A DNA stretch of 64,000 nt from Oxytricha trifallax (lineage: Eukaryota; Ciliophora; Spirotrichea; Sporadotrichida; Oxytrichidae): positions 1-64,000 of the forward strand of contig ARYC01018397.1 of the NCBI GenBank assembly GCA_000711775.1. Reading direction: 5' to 3'. The position numbers and the translations under genes were made by a program. A model generated the notes under the pieces. It did no database searches and was not told the origin of the DNA. It saw only the letters and a list, made by a program, of their open reading frames with translations. Below are positions 47,371-59,876 of the stretch, piece after piece; position 1 is the first letter of the stretch; each line of letters opens with the position of its first letter.

Positions 47371-48405
47371 ATGCGAGGTTTGGGGTCAGTTTATGACATT
47401 GAGTATATAGATTTATTGTTTAAGTTGCGTTATGGGTGCGATGATTGTAGTGATCAACTCAAACCTATCCTTAATTACACATCTATAGCAAGACTGCTCC
47501 ATAAATCTCCGGCAACTGTGAGGTCTCACTGTCTATTAGCATTGAATTTAAAGAAATAGCAACTTAATTCTAAGCCTAAAAGACCTCTTAAATTTTAGCA
47601 GCATCATAACAATTATCTAATTAAAGATAAGACTCTTTAATACTGGGCTCACTTATCTCTCGCCTAGAGAGCTGTGATGTTTCATCGCCAATTTCCTGAG
47701 CTTCATATCTCTGCTTAATCGATAGCTAACATATATAAAAACAACGGAATATCTTACAAGACAGTCATCGCATTAAGAGAGTGATTGATTTTAATGTTCC
47801 ATTTATAAGGATAATTTAAAATATATATTCGATTAAATGCAGAGGGCTATTACTAATAACATTAAGTTCATACACGCTGATGAGGCAGTATTCACGTTTA
47901 TACCTTCATATCAAGGTCTTGGTATAAAAGATATAGCAATATTGAAGTATATGACTAAAAGGTCAAGGTGTAAACTCATGCAATACTCGGTGGAATAAGC
48001 GAAGATAACGGCCTCGAGACTTATGTTATCCACCCTCGCTCAATAAAGACCGAATAATACATAAAGTTCTTACAATAACTCAAAGATAAGTACGCCGACT
48101 AAGAGATTATTCTGTTTGTAGATAACTTATCTGTCCATAAAACTAAAGACACAAGAAAGAAATATGAAAGGCTAAACATAACACCTGTATTTAATGTTCC
48201 CTACAGTCCTCAGTTCAATGATATCGAATTATATTGGGGGTTATTGAAAGGCCACTACAAGAAACTCCTACTCTACCACCTGATGCACGACTTAAAGATA
48301 GATACAGTAGATTTTATTAAGAGAGTCAGCGATGATAAAGCTAAAGTATGCGCAAGAGAAGGGAGATTTTGTGTATATAAATAAGTTTTAGATTTAAACG
48401 AATGA
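47371..48405 (+). pseudogene. TBE-b transposase (Tc1/IS630-like DDE), frameshifted
   Basis: Starts ATG 47371: MRGLGSVYDIEYIDLLFKL, then SIARLLHKSPATVRSH (a helix-turn-helix-like segment), VMFHRQFPELHIS. The DDE triad is visible: first Asp in IHADEAVF (about 47870), second in LFVDNLSVHKT (about 48115), Glu in QFNDIELYWGLLK (about 48220). Ends DLNE-TGA 48403-48405. Frame changes near 47770, 47835 and 47985 mean it is not translatable as is, although all catalytic residues are intact. The role of TBE transposases in genome rearrangement is known from Oxytricha. Confidence 0.85.
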
Positions 48406-48411
48406 ATAAGC

Positions 48412-49192
48412 TCACATATTAAATTTGCCTGTAAAAGTATTTGCCTTCTCTTTCTTTTCTTCCTCTTAAGGCTTGCTTGGGCCTATGTTTCTTCTCTTAG
48501 TCCCAGCTCCCGCATCTATGTTCATCTCTTCTGGCTTTTATAAATCTTTGAAGAGTCTCTTACTCAATTCATGTTTTACTTGAGACTTTCTCTCTCTGTT
48601 TAATTTGCTGCGCTCTTTCATCAAGTATATAGCAGTACCAGGTTTTTCTAAAAAGTTAGAAGGCTAAGCTTACTTGAGATGAAAGGATGCTTTTGAAGTT
48701 CCTAGAGCCAGGTCTCGCTAATTTTAATACCTTGCTTCTCTTTTTCTTCAGGAGAGATACTGTAGCGTTTCTTATGAGCTTCTTAAATAACTTCATTTAA
48801 GTACTCAGGTTTCAGAGTACCAAGGACACCGAAGAAAAAGTTTCTCTCTGGCAACTTATTAGAGAGTTGCAACTTTGAGGGAAGGTAGATAGATACGTCT
48901 GGGTCACTCATAGCATCGTCATATAGGTTTGTCACTGATATTTCAGGGTAGTTAGGTATCTCTATAATCCTTATTTCATTAGACTTAAAAGCTTTTTTCT
49001 CTTCACTCAGTAAGGCTTTTAAGAATGAGATTTTAGTTCCCTCCTAAGTCGGCAAGAACAATCCAACTATAATGGATTTATTAATCTTACTTAAGAACTT
49101 ACCTTGCTATAACAAAAATCTTAAAGGTCCTCTTTACTTCGAAATTTTCCTATTAAATCTTGAGATTAAATTCTCTTCATTGCATCATTCAT
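48412..49192 (-). pseudogene. TBE-b 22-kDa-type ORF with a probable 36-bp intron
   Basis: On the minus strand, ATG 49192 gives MNDAMKRIQSQDLIGKFRSK; a GTAAGT...ATAG segment (49102 to 49067) looks like a short spliceosomal intron. Then FLPTQEGTKISFLKALLSEE, LYDDAMSDPDVSIYLPSK, SNKLPERNFFFGVLGTLK, RYSISPEEKEKQGIKIS, a one-base shift before EKPGTAIYLMKERSK, and a basic Lys/Glu-rich tail ending at TGA 48412-48414. Found in all TBEs; function unknown. It is convergent with the transposase gene, seven bases away. Confidence 0.7.
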
Positions 49193-49670
49193 AGACTCCA
49201 CTTGCTTCCTCTTTCTAGAAATGTTAATGAAATTTAAAATTATGGATATCCATTCTAAGTTTATTAAAATCTTACTACTAAATAGGGAGGACCTACTGGA
49301 GGTCAACCTTGAAAAGATATGCGGAGAAGCATTGAAAAACTTGCTCCAAGTTTCACAGATTGATTTCCAATTTTATCAATCTATCTCCATTAAATCGCTC
49401 CTAATAATGTTTAATTATTTTAGGAGGTCCTCCAAATTAAGTTCAAACTTTATTAGGAGTTAAAATTTAAGGTTAAAACTTAATTAGGAGCATATTAATT
49501 TACTAAAACGAATAAAATTCTCATAAAATATGTAAACTTACAGTCTTCTATGGGTATTTAATTTTCTTACCTCTCAGCCGAAAAACTACCAGAGTGTCTT
49601 ATACTCGACTATTAAAGTTTATCAAGGTATATTTTAACATTATAATAATAAAATATATCAGCAAACTAAA

Positions 49671-51206
49671 ATGAGCGCTAACCTGCAAAGAAGAGCAGCA
49701 TTACTTGGGTAAAATCAATAAAAATTATCATTCCAGCAACCAAAAAAAGTAGAGAACAGAGAAGCTTGTACTCAGTGGGAGCCTACTTATGACAACTTTG
49801 ACCAGTCTAGCTTTGAGATTTAAAAATAAGTTAAGTAGGAGGTTATAAAAGAAGCTGTCTAAATTGAGGAAGAAGTTAAACAACCCGCCATAGAGCATTA
49901 ATAAATACCAGCCAAAGTTGACTATTAATGCAAAGAATGATAAAGTTTTCCTTACAAGCAACTTATAAGAGACACTTGAGAGATATACACAACGATATGC
50001 CAAGGTTATATCTCAAGCATTAAAAGAAAGATGGAAGTATGTCTGTGAGTTCTGTGAGAAGCCATATTCTCATACTAGAGACCTCAAAGTGCACTTAAAG
50101 AAAAAGCACAATTAAAGCTTTGTCTTTATTCATGAACCTACTGGTAATAAATTCCTTTAAAAGAGAAGATCAAGAAACCCAGTGGAGTCTCTTAAAGTTG
50201 AAGCCTAGAAGTAAGTAAAAATGAAGAAAGCAGTCAAGAACTTTCCAGTCTCTGAGATCAATAAAATAATGGTTAAAATTGAAGCAATGAAAATTCCTAT
50301 ATTAAAAATTATTGACTTAGATTCTTGCCTAGAAAGCTACCTCACTCTTGAAGATAAAATAGAGAAGAGAGCAATTACTGACGACTAATATGCTTACAAG
50401 ATATATCCTTTCAATTACTTCCTCGCTGATGACAAGTTCCAAATGGAATTTGCTAATGAGTATTATGATCTTTAAAAGGCAAAGTTAAATGAGTGCAGGC
50501 ATATCATATACCTTGATGCTATTTTACTTGGTAAAGATCATGTAGCCTTCAGGCTTCCTTTACTAGAAACGACTTACAGAGAATTCTTATCTGACAATAG
50601 ATGTCAGAGATAAATTAGCTAGATAGTATAGCAGATAGTGAAGGGATTGAAGAGCTACACAAGCTAAGTTATGTTCATAGAGACTTAAAGCCAGAGAAAA
50701 TCATGATGAACTTTCAGCCTCTTAGAGTTTATATTATTGACTTCAACAGAGCTCAAAGAGTGCAAGCCTCTGAATAAGGAAAAGTTTACGGCACTCCTGG
50801 ATATTTCCCAGAAAGAGAGGATTGGAGAGATGGAGACACTAAATGGGATATCTGGGCTCTAGCAGTAATAATAATAGAGAGCGACATGCCAAGAAACGAT
50901 TACTTTAGCTGCAGGGGTGAGAGAGATCTAAACAAGAAACCAAACAATATCTCGATAAAAATAAAATAAATGGAGGTCTCAGAGAAATTGCATACTCAAC
51001 TATTATCAAGAAAAGCTAAGAGAATTAAAAAACAATAGAAACATAAACAACAACTGCCACATGACACTAAGCTTATGTTTATGTAAAATATCTTAAAAAC
51101 TCGCTTGTTATACTCACTTAAAATACTAATATTTAAACATTAAACCCCTAATAAAGTATGCGTTAATAGTCTACTTTTATCAATAAAAAAAAAATCAAAC
51201 TACTGA
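49671..51206 (+). pseudogene. TBE-b zinc-finger/kinase ORF (57-kDa type)
   Basis: ATG 49671: MSANLQRRAALLGQNQ, an acidic Gln/Glu-rich stretch, a frameshift near 49900-49925, then the C2H2 finger YVCEFCEKPYSHTRDLKVHL plus KKKHN (50038-50115). The kinase-like region holds ELHKLSYVHRDLKPEKIMMN (about 50650-50710), VYIIDFNRAQ (DFN replacing DFG), YGTPGYFPERE and KWDIWALAVII. A second frameshift precedes the HRD block (about 50650). The C-terminus is Lys/Gln-rich and runs into the right inverted repeat (TGA 51204-51206). Kinase activity is plausible, but DFN and the frameshifts make it doubtful here. Confidence 0.75.
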
Positions 51207-51255
51207 AAGGGTTTTGGGGTTTTGATTCTATTAAAATATAAAGGTAACATTTATT

Positions 51256-51675
51256 ATGGTCAATAATGTTTACTTGGAATTTGTAAACAAAATTGGAACA
51301 TTTAATAGAAATGTAAAAGTAAAATTTATATGTCCAAATTTAACAATTATAAATTAAAAGCTTCAACTTAATTTACAAGGGAAATTGGTATTTTAAAGCA
51401 ATTTCTGAGATATAATTACTAAATTTTTTATTTAATACTATGACATTTATCTCTTTGATATAATATATCCATGTAAATTATAAAAATAGAATTATCATTT
51501 TGATACTTTCGTTAATTTTTTATCAGAAACAGAAAAATATATAATATAAAACCTAAGATCACAAAATTAATTGAATTTATCATAAATCTACGCGAACTTA
51601 AATCCAACAAAGCAAATTCGTATTTAAGTTAAAAGTTACTTGAACATAGAAGCTAAATTTAGCATTATCAGCTGA
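51256..51675 (+). pseudogene. Gene L: family III gene with a nonsense codon
   Basis: ATG 51256: MVNNVYLEFVNKIGTFNRNV then FICPNLTI. It continues in frame to YHFDTFVNFLSETEK and the conserved end VKSYLNIEAKFSIIS before TGA 51673-51675. In the middle an in-frame TGA (51406-51408) stands where gene M has TTA, so this copy is probably dead. About 139 codons. It begins 32 bp after TBE-b. Leu/Ile spacing suggests LRR-like repeats. The two family III copies define each other; no outside homologue recognised. Confidence 0.55.
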
Positions 51676-52540
51676 AAATGAAGTTAATTAATTTTAATTA
51701 AAATTTAAATTACACAAAAATTAAGTTAATTAAAGTCTATTGTAAGAAAATTATTTTAGAGTTTTCATACTCATAATTTCTATTACAATTTAATCTATTT
51801 TATTATTTTTACTTAACTAATTTGAAAATAAATGCAATTGATTTTATTTAGGTTTTTTATCGTAATCATTTCTAATATAAACAATTCATCTTACTCTTCA
51901 TTTAATCTTTATTTGCATACCTGTTTACAAATTAATTAAAAAATACACGATTAATATTTAAGTAATTAGAAAATTATTATAAAATTATAAATATTTTAAA
52001 TCAATTTTAAAACTTTTTCAAAAGAAAAAGTATATCTATTCAAAAAAAAATTAGTTTTTAATAAAAATTAAATATTAAATTAAAATTTATTATCATAATA
52101 TGATTTAATTATTTTCAATATCCTCTCTAACTACAATTTAATGTGCGATTTCTTAATTAATTACTTTTAAAAAGTATTATCCAATTATACCTGGCTTTAA
52201 TCTTTAGGTTTTTTGATAAATTTATAAATCAGAATTCATCCCTAAATTTTTTAGTTCCCTTAAAAATTTTAGATGAGTATCTTATTTATTTTTTCTTACT
52301 CCAAAATCCGTGTAAGAAAGTAAAACAAACTGGCTAATATTTATTTTGAGTGAAATTCCATTTGATAAAATTTTAAAAATATTAAAAATCTTTTAAATTA
52401 ATATTTTTTCTTTTAAAATTAGAGTGAGACGCTTTAAATTTTTTAGATAAATCTACTCTAAAACTTTTACCAATTCATTAAAATAATTTATATTGTAAGA
52501 TCGCAATAATTTAGAGTAAATTTAAATGAAATGAAATCTA
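51676..52540. other. AT-rich DNA between L and N
   Basis: No feature recognised on plus. The minus strand may contain the last, unclear part of gene N. Confidence 0.3.
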
Positions 52541-55149
52541 CTCAAATCTATTAAAGAAAATCAAAAATAATATAATTAGAGTAATTAAAATATTAAAGCC
52601 AGAACAATTTATTAATTGTAAAATAAAAGTAAATCAAGGATAAGTTCTCAATTAAGAGATGCTATTTTGTTTTATAAAAAATATTCAAAGCCTATAATTT
52701 AATTGATTAATTAATATCTGGAATATTTTATTGAGTTTCCAAAATGATAGTTCAATTTCAATATTTAATTCTAATTTTTCCAATTATCTAAAATAATTCT
52801 ATTTTTTTAAAAAATAATTATTCGTTATATAAAGGAATTCTTCATTATTAAATTTCTTTTGAATTGGTCTTGGATCGGCATCATTTTATACTTTTAAAAT
52901 TTTTAGTGACATAATTTATTCTAAACAAACAAGTGCAGATTCTGAAATTGAAGTAAAATTCAGAACAATTTTGTTTATATTCGAAAATTATTCGAAAATT
53001 TACTTGTCAAAAATTTTGCAATTTATAAAATTTAAAGTTCTTGTTATTTCATTAGATTTACAATTTTATAAAGTTGTTTTGTATTTTTAAGATTCTAATT
53101 ATCCTTCAGAAAAATATTAATTATATCCAATTTGACAATTTTTTATAGTCACTTCTTCAAAACTACATAATTTGAACAATTGCATATTATTATTTGATAA
53201 TCCTGAATTTATTATCAATTTCTTATTTTAAAGCTCGCATTTATTTACAAATTCCCATTTAGAACTCCATAACTTCTTTATGAAAATTATAAATATATTA
53301 TTTTGAAAGGTAATATCTGGGAGAGAGGTGTTAAATAAATCTTTATTTGAATTATTTGGTGAATATATTTCAATTAAACATTCAAAGTGCACAGTTTTAT
53401 TATATATAGAGGTCTGAATATTATTTTACTCAATTAATAAAATCAATATATCTGACAGTGGGTTTAATTTGATAATTATTGTCTAAGTAAAAGTTTTATT
53501 GCTTGAAATTACCTAATTTTTTATATGACTTCTTAATTTTTTTCTTAGTATTTTTTTTGCACCTATAAAGTAGAAATCATTGAAATGACATATTGCACTC
53601 TATTAATTATGCTGCCATAGTCTATAAATTCTTTTAAAAATTTCAATCTCTTTAAACATTTCTTTACCAAGTGTCCGATAGTTCCAAGCCTTTATACTTC
53701 CACTTTTAAGATCTATTAAAATCAATTATTATGACTCTTACAAGTGAAAAGTTGCTCATAATATTCTCAGGCTTCAAATCTCTGTGAAAAAAACAAACTA
53801 ATGAAGCTCTTTGGAATTAAAAGAGCTTAAGTTCTTTTTTATGATTTCAGGTTACAGTTCCTAAATCAGTCATTGAAGTCTCTGAGATTCTTTTAAAATA
53901 GAGGGAGTATGAAGGATTCATGTTCTTTGAGATTAAGATCAGCATCTAGTTAAATAAATTTTACCATTATACCTTCTTGAGTACCATAAAGATCATTAGC
54001 GAAATCATTCATTCGCAACTCACAAAATTATAGTTTTAATATCTTTGCTTTTATAAAAAAAATTCATTTTTTCTTTCTAATCTGTTTCTTTATTAATATT
54101 AGAGAGCTTTAGATAACTGATGTAGATCTTATTTTGTGTTAAATTTACAGATATTTCACTACTTTGTAATACCAAAAGATAAGTTTGCCATTCTCAAAAT
54201 GACAATTAGAATTCATATTTGTTTTTAATTTAAAATTATGAACTGTCTCTTAACTCATGGTTTATAAGAGAGTTTTGAAGTATTAAAACATTAATGAGAA
54301 GTTGTTAGAGATTTAGAAATAAGAAGTAATATTACCAAGTGATAATCATACTCGAAGTTTGTTGATAAAAAGCATTTTACTATAAAAATAAGTTGATCAC
54401 AGGACGTTATAATTTTTTTAGCTAATTCTTGTTAAGTAAATCTCAATTTAAATTTCGAAAAATGAAATTATTACAGTTGAAATTGACTACTTATACCTAG
54501 AATTAAGCTATAATCACTTAAATTACACAGATATCAAGCAGTAAGCGACAATAATTGAATTTCACATTAAGAGCAATTATCTAGACTAATGGGTCAGCTT
54601 AATTTAAATCACATCTATAGAAAGATACTTTCATCATAAATAGACCCTTAAATCTTACAAGTTTTCCTTGCACTAAATTAATAGGCAAACCCCTAACAAA
54701 TTCCCTTCAAACAATAGCTTTTATAAACTTCACTAAGGGGTTTGGGATATGGATTATCTGATTTAGTAATATAAAAACTGTAATTATTACGTTACTGAGA
54801 AACTGAATTTTTAATCTTTAATTGAAGGTGGCATAAATCTAATGAAGTTTTCAAAATTTTTTAATTAGTGATCTTGAAGACTCTATAATTTGAGACTCTT
54901 TAATATAAAAATGTAGTTACTGCTAAATTAGAAAATATAATTCAAATTATTAATCAATACTATTTCCCTGTTTGGAAAATATATGCATAGATTATCATTT
55001 TACCAATATTTTTCAATTTTAATTGAAATTAATACTTCTCTATCCTACTTTGATAACTTTGAAAGATGTGTTAAGCATTTATTGTAAGGCAAATTACTAT
55101 AAATAATTAACCTGCAATATTTAGGTATTTTGTTAAGTTTTAGGTTCAT
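52540..55149 (-). pseudogene. Gene N: family IV F-box/LRR-like gene interrupted by a TBE
   Basis: Minus strand, ATG 55149: LKLNKIPKYCRLIIYSNLPY then HLSKLSKQDREVLIS, an F-box-like start. NDNLCIYFPNREIVLINNLN (about 54960) and ENFIRFMPPSIKD follow, then TBE-e interrupts at 54752. After it: LWSSKWEFVNKCEL (about 53260), MQLFKLCSFEEVTIKNCQI (about 53180), ITRTLNFINCKIFDKQIFEQ (about 53020), INKIVLNFTSISESALV and MSLKILKVQND. The end is uncertain because of a frame change near 52700. It is collinear with gene O throughout. Confidence 0.6.
53300..54752 (-). mobile_element. TBE-e: heavily decayed TBE in gene N
   Basis: On the minus strand it starts at 54752 with an eroded inverted repeat (CCCAAACCCCTTAGTGAAGT) of the TBE-c type and the transposase 5' region (AAGGGTCTATTTATGATG). 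At about 53805-53720 it encodes HRDLKPENIMSNF and VIIIDFNRSQ, the kinase block of the zinc-finger/kinase ORF. The far end is not recognisable; the limit near 53300 is where gene N similarity resumes. About 1.4 kb of the original 4 kb remains. Confidence 0.6.
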
Positions 55150-57290
55150 GGTAAGACTATAAAATTTTTATTAAAATTATAATTTTAAATTATTTTTACG
55201 TTTAATGAAGTTATTGATAATAATCAAATATATTATATATTTATTCAAAATATAAACTATAATCATTATAGATTAAGTAATTGTGCTTTGTAATGAAATA
55301 AAATTTATAGCTAAACAAGATAATTTGTTAGAGTTATAATATTACTATTAATAATATATTTATAATGCTGTCGAAATTAAATCTGGACTGAGGTAAAAGC
55401 CAATCAGATTAGTATTTTCAATCTCAAGTCTCTCTTATAAATAACTTGATGGAAAAATTATTCAATTAACATTTTAGTTAATACTATCCCAATGTTTTAC
55501 TTATTTCATTTTGATTTTTCTCAATATCTATTCACAAATAGAAAAATAAATATTTATATTATAAAAGGAAGAATAAATTAATAATATTTTTTTTAGGGAA
55601 TAAGAAGTCAAATATTTATTTATAAAATATAAATTTTATTGAATTTTATTTGAAAATAAATAATCTATATTAGTATTTGAATAAATAATTAAAATATCAA
55701 CTAGATAAAAATTAAAGAATAATATAGTTTTGATATTTTTAATACTCCTAACTATTTAAAAGATTATGTTTATATAATGTAAGGAAAGTTAATTTTAGTA
55801 AGTATTTTTTTGAATTACTTTCAATACAATAAATGAAATGTTAAAGATAGTAAGTACATACTCCTAGTAAAAGATTATTAGTAAATAAATTTTATTAAAA
55901 TTTAAAGATTATAAAATAAGTTATATCTCTTTATTCATATTGAAAAAACAAAATTGTTTATAACCTAACTAATAAGCATTATACTGTATAATCTTCTTAT
56001 ATCCATTATTAAATTTGATAAATTATAAGAATTAAATAGATGCCTTTTGGAAAACATTAATAAAAAAGATGAAATTTTAATACTATTATTATGAAAAGGT
56101 GATATTTATTAATATTGATTTGCATTTTATCTTTTTAGTTTATTTCAGTAAATAAAGTTATAGCAATTGTAATATTTTTAGTTTAAATGAAAATTATTAA
56201 ATCTAACTAATAAATTAAATATTGTTTTTTTCTTATATTTACCAAAAATTTAGTTGTTTTTGTAAAATTTAACATTTATATTTGGGTTATATTAAGACTA
56301 TTTTGATTTCAATAAAGCAATATAATATTAACTATTTGAATACATGTTTATAGATTTTTAATATCAAATTGATATTTATTTTATTATATATTTTTAAATT
56401 ATAATAATATTAATTAAATGAATAAGTTGAACATTGCTAATCATTTAAGATTGTAAATTTTTTAATTTTTAGAAATGTAAGAGAACTTTCTTCATTGTTC
56501 TAAGTTGTCAAAATAAGATAGAGAAATTCTAAAATATTCAAAAAATTTTGAGTCAAGCATGAATGAAAATAATTCAATTACTATTAAAATATAACCACTT
56601 ATGATAAGTTAATATAATTAGTGCAAGTAAAACATGAAATATTTGAAACAACTAACATGAAATTTCACAATTTTAATGGACTAAACAATTGGAATTATGT
56701 TTTTAGAAACAATAAGGTTTTTTAATTATTTAGTGAAAAATAACAATTAAATCTATGTTAATATAGAATTAATAAATTACGAATTCCTTCCATATATCTT
56801 GAATAGCGTTTAAATGTATAGTTAAGGAGAAAATTCAAAAAAATTATTAATTCTTAGAGGGATTAATTTAATTAATTCTAGCCTCACATTTTCATATTAA
56901 TAATAATAATTAAACTTAGATTCAGTTTTATCTATAAGCTGCTCCTGCTCTTTAATTGGAGAATAAGGGTATATAATTTTATTATAAAAAATGCATTTAA
57001 CTTATAAATTATATTAAATAAATCTTAATAAAATTGAGAAAAATTTTCATTTATTTTCTTATATTCAGTGAATAAATGAAAATATTATAATTAAAAAAGT
57101 CTAATAGAAAAAAGAATTATGCTTAAAAGAATTATTAAAATAAATGGTAAAGATAAAAAAAATAAACCATCTTTTGACTATGTAAATTCCATTATATAAA
57201 ATTTATCTTTGGGGTACTAAGTTACTTTTTGCTTTTTTGTTTTTTAATTATTTAGTTGATTATCATGTTTTATATAAGAATGAATTAAAT
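55150..57290. other. 2.1-kb AT-rich region with no recognised gene
   Basis: A moderately less AT-rich patch near 55375-55440 and scattered short frames; none matches families I-IV clearly. It may hold decayed 5' parts of fragment P. Confidence 0.3.
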
Positions 57291-57488
57291 TAGTAAACCT
57301 TGAAATTTCATAACATAAATATTTGATAAATATTAAAATAATTATTATACTCCTCTTTCTTAGAATAATACTAAAATTGGATAAGAAGACCAAAGTAATA
57401 ATTGAACTCAACTTTATAGCTTCCTCTTCCGCCTAATTTTCAATATTATTAACCAAATCCAATTTGCAGCAATATATTATAGACCTGA

Positions 57489-58061
57489 ACTTCAGTTTAT
57501 AAAACTAAGAAACTTTATTTAAATGAATGTAGAATTTACGATTCAATTTGGTTTATTAATATGATTAACCTGGAGGAAGTCAATTTTACAAATTGTATGT
57601 TTGCTGATTTTGCTATTAATGCTGTCAAAGATTTAAACCCAATAATTTTAATAAAATAAATAATTTGCTTTTACTTTTTATTTAATGTAATTATGGATAA
57701 TACACAATTATTTTAAAAAGAAGTTTAATAAAATTTAAGTTAAATAAATTTAGTATTTTTAGGTTTATAATTGGATATAAGTTAAAAAATTTACAATAAT
57801 AAATTGTTAAAGACCATTAATACTAATTTTAATGATTTAGAGTTGTTCAATAATTCAGGTGCTCCGCTTATTTTATTTATAACCTTTACCTTCATTTAAA
57901 GTTATTATTATGTTCAAGAAACATTAAATGTATCTAGTTCAAGTTATATGATACAATATAGAAAGCAATTATTCACTTATATAGGTGCTATAAAGGATGT
58001 TATATAAATTAAATCATGTCTCTACACAAAACAGATAGCCTTTTAGATTTATAAGTTTTGA
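57489..58061 (+). CDS. Fragment P: LRR-like 3' part, family IV-like
   Basis: A 191-codon frame without TGA (stop 58059-58061), preceded by TGA 57486-57488. LYLNECRIYDSIWFINMINL and EEVNFTNCMFADFAINAVKD match gene O/N blocks TLNFRYCRVHDD and TLNFINCKIFDKQIFEQFSN in position and pattern. Just upstream another frame (57370-57485) reads VIIELNFIASSSAQ and IIDLNFSLQNQETLF, so a frame change or IES separates them. No N-terminus found. Opposite strand to N and O. Confidence 0.45.
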
Positions 58062-58434
58062 CTGCTAACAAAAGGAATTTTAAAACGGATTAATTAAAAA
58101 TAGTATCACTTTTATATGAAGCCATTTAAATGAAAGACAATTAAATATAATATTCTAAAACTAACTATCTAAAGACCATAAGAATAAAGTGACTAACATG
58201 GTGGTTTATTTTTATTTATTGTTGAAATATATTTTATAAGAATTAAATAATAATTTATTTATTTAAATCCTGTTTTATTTTTAATTTGATAATACTAGAT
58301 ACAAGACATTGCTAAACTTTATGAATCTATAATACTTAAAGTTATCAATTAAACTTAATATTTTCCATTATGATTATAAAATGTTTAATGAATTTTTCAA
58401 CAAATTTAATCAGAAAATTAAAATAATTTTAATT

Positions 58435-59476
58435 ATGCTAGACCATCTTTATTTGGAATTTGTGAGCTAAATTGGTAAATTTAAAAGTAATATAAATGTA
58501 AAATACATTTGTCCTCATTTAACTCTTTTTAATTAAAGAAATAAACAAAATATACAAGGAAACTTGATATTTTAAAGCGATTTCTTAAACAGTATTAATA
58601 ATTATTTTATTCATTACTAGAACATTTATCTCTTTAATATTGTGGTTAATGAGTAATCTCAAATTAAATTTAGCAAATCACTGTTAAATACTAAAATTGA
58701 ACTTTCAATCAATCTTAGTTGTGAAGAATGTTAAGTCAGGTGAAGTGGCAGTCATGAAGTAGAATACTTCGAAATAAAAAAAATACTCTACTAATCCACT
58801 TTCTAATTAACCAAGATATCAATCATATAAACCGTAGGAAAGAACTCGAGATTTCTATTCGGTGGCAGGTGTGGTGATAAAGGCTTTCCGGTTTCATCGC
58901 TGATTGGAAAGGTAACCCCTGTCCTTTCACTGAGGAAGCTTCAGCATCCTAACTATGTGTGGGAAAAAATCCTTAACGTTAGATTATATATTTTCATGTT
59001 CTCACTTTTTGAAAGCTGAAGCAACCCCCAACCTTCATCCTGCTGTTATTACCTAGGAAACAAAACTAACGACAAGTATCTCAGCATAAATTTAGGTCCT
59101 AAGCCATCTTGAAGAGTTAGCATCTAGCTTATTTAACCCCGTTAAATGGCGAATCAAGCTGTGAACCTAGCAACCCCCCTCAGCTTAAAATTAGTTGGCC
59201 ATTGTGTATAAGAAAGCATAATCAAAAGTCCTAAGTTATATTGTTACCTAAACTAAAAATTAAGGTTTTAATATTGTGAATCAAAATAAATATACAAAAT
59301 AAAACTATCATTTTGATGCAAGCATTCATTTTTTATCAGAAATAGAAAATTAATAAATTGAAGGCAAACAATTAAACTCTGAAAATATCTACAGAATTTT
59401 AATGCCGATGGAATAAGTGCGTGTATAAGTTAAAAATTATTTAAATATTGAAGCCGAATTCAGCATTATAAAGTGA
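58435..59476 (+). CDS. Gene M: family III gene with a retroposon-like insertion
   Basis: ATG 58435: MLDHLYLEFVSQIGKFKSN, then YICPHLTLFNQ and GNLIFQSDFLNSINNYF. At IYLFNIV it is interrupted at 58645-59266; after that NQNKYTKQNYHFDASIHFLS then IYRILMPMEQVRVQV and the end VKNYLNIEAEFSIIK before TGA 59474-59476. Unlike L it has no internal TGA outside the insert. Without the insert it would be about 139 codons. Function unknown; family known only from L and M. Confidence 0.55.
58645..59266 (+). mobile_element. 622-bp retroposon-like insertion in gene M
   Basis: Exact 12-bp repeat TTTAATATTGTG at 58633-58644 and 59267-59278 brackets it, and gene L gives the uninterrupted form. Most of the insert (58730-59210) is GC-richer than the surroundings; the last bases are A-rich (CTAAACTAAAAATTAAGG). 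It resembles in style, but not obviously in sequence, the insert in gene J. It is probably the 3' end of a LINE or a SINE. No RNA family recognised. Confidence 0.55.
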
Positions 59477-59876
59477 TAATGCTAACATTGATTAATTTAA
59501 AATAAAAAGATTTAAATCAACAATTCATTTTAATAGTATATTCATAAAAAAATAATTGTTAATCAATTTTAATTAAATTTTTTCTATCTAAAAGTTGAAG
59601 CATGATTATATGATGAAATTTATGTACTTACTATTGTTTATAATAAATAAATTATAGATATTTTAATTAAATAAATTTTTATGTAATTTATAAAATTCTT
59701 ATTAATTTGCTATAATGTACAATTTTTATTGAATATCTTTTTTTACCTGAATTATCCTCTAATTTTCTAATGTTAATTTTAATTTCAAGATAAAATTTAA
59801 AATTAACAGGAGGTATATTATTTAATTTTTATTAAAAATTGTTTATTAATATTATTACTTAATATTTATAAATGTG

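Larger units (their letters stand above)
47233..51224 (+). mobile_element. TBE-b: best-preserved telomere-bearing element, 3992 bp
   Basis: Left end CAAAACCCCAAAACC; right end GGTTTTGGGGTTTTG, with inverted repeats extending about 100 bp (GATTGATAAAAGTAGACTAT against its complement at 51160-51190). It carries all three TBE ORFs in the published arrangement: transposase (+), 22-kDa-type ORF (-), zinc-finger/kinase ORF (+). Flanks are AGT on the left and ATT on the right, so the expected ANT duplication is not identical; the left neighbour is another TBE fragment, implying later rearrangement. Confidence 0.9.

Noticed and set aside
49728..50003. Minus-strand ORF of 91 codons that looks membrane-like
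   Set aside because: Antisense to the N-terminal part of the TBE-b zinc-finger/kinase ORF, which aligns in the plus frame.
58730..59210. rRNA or tRNA fragment suggested by higher GC
   Set aside because: No recognisable rRNA core motif or cloverleaf could be found; bounded by a target duplication, so treated as a retroposon-like insert.
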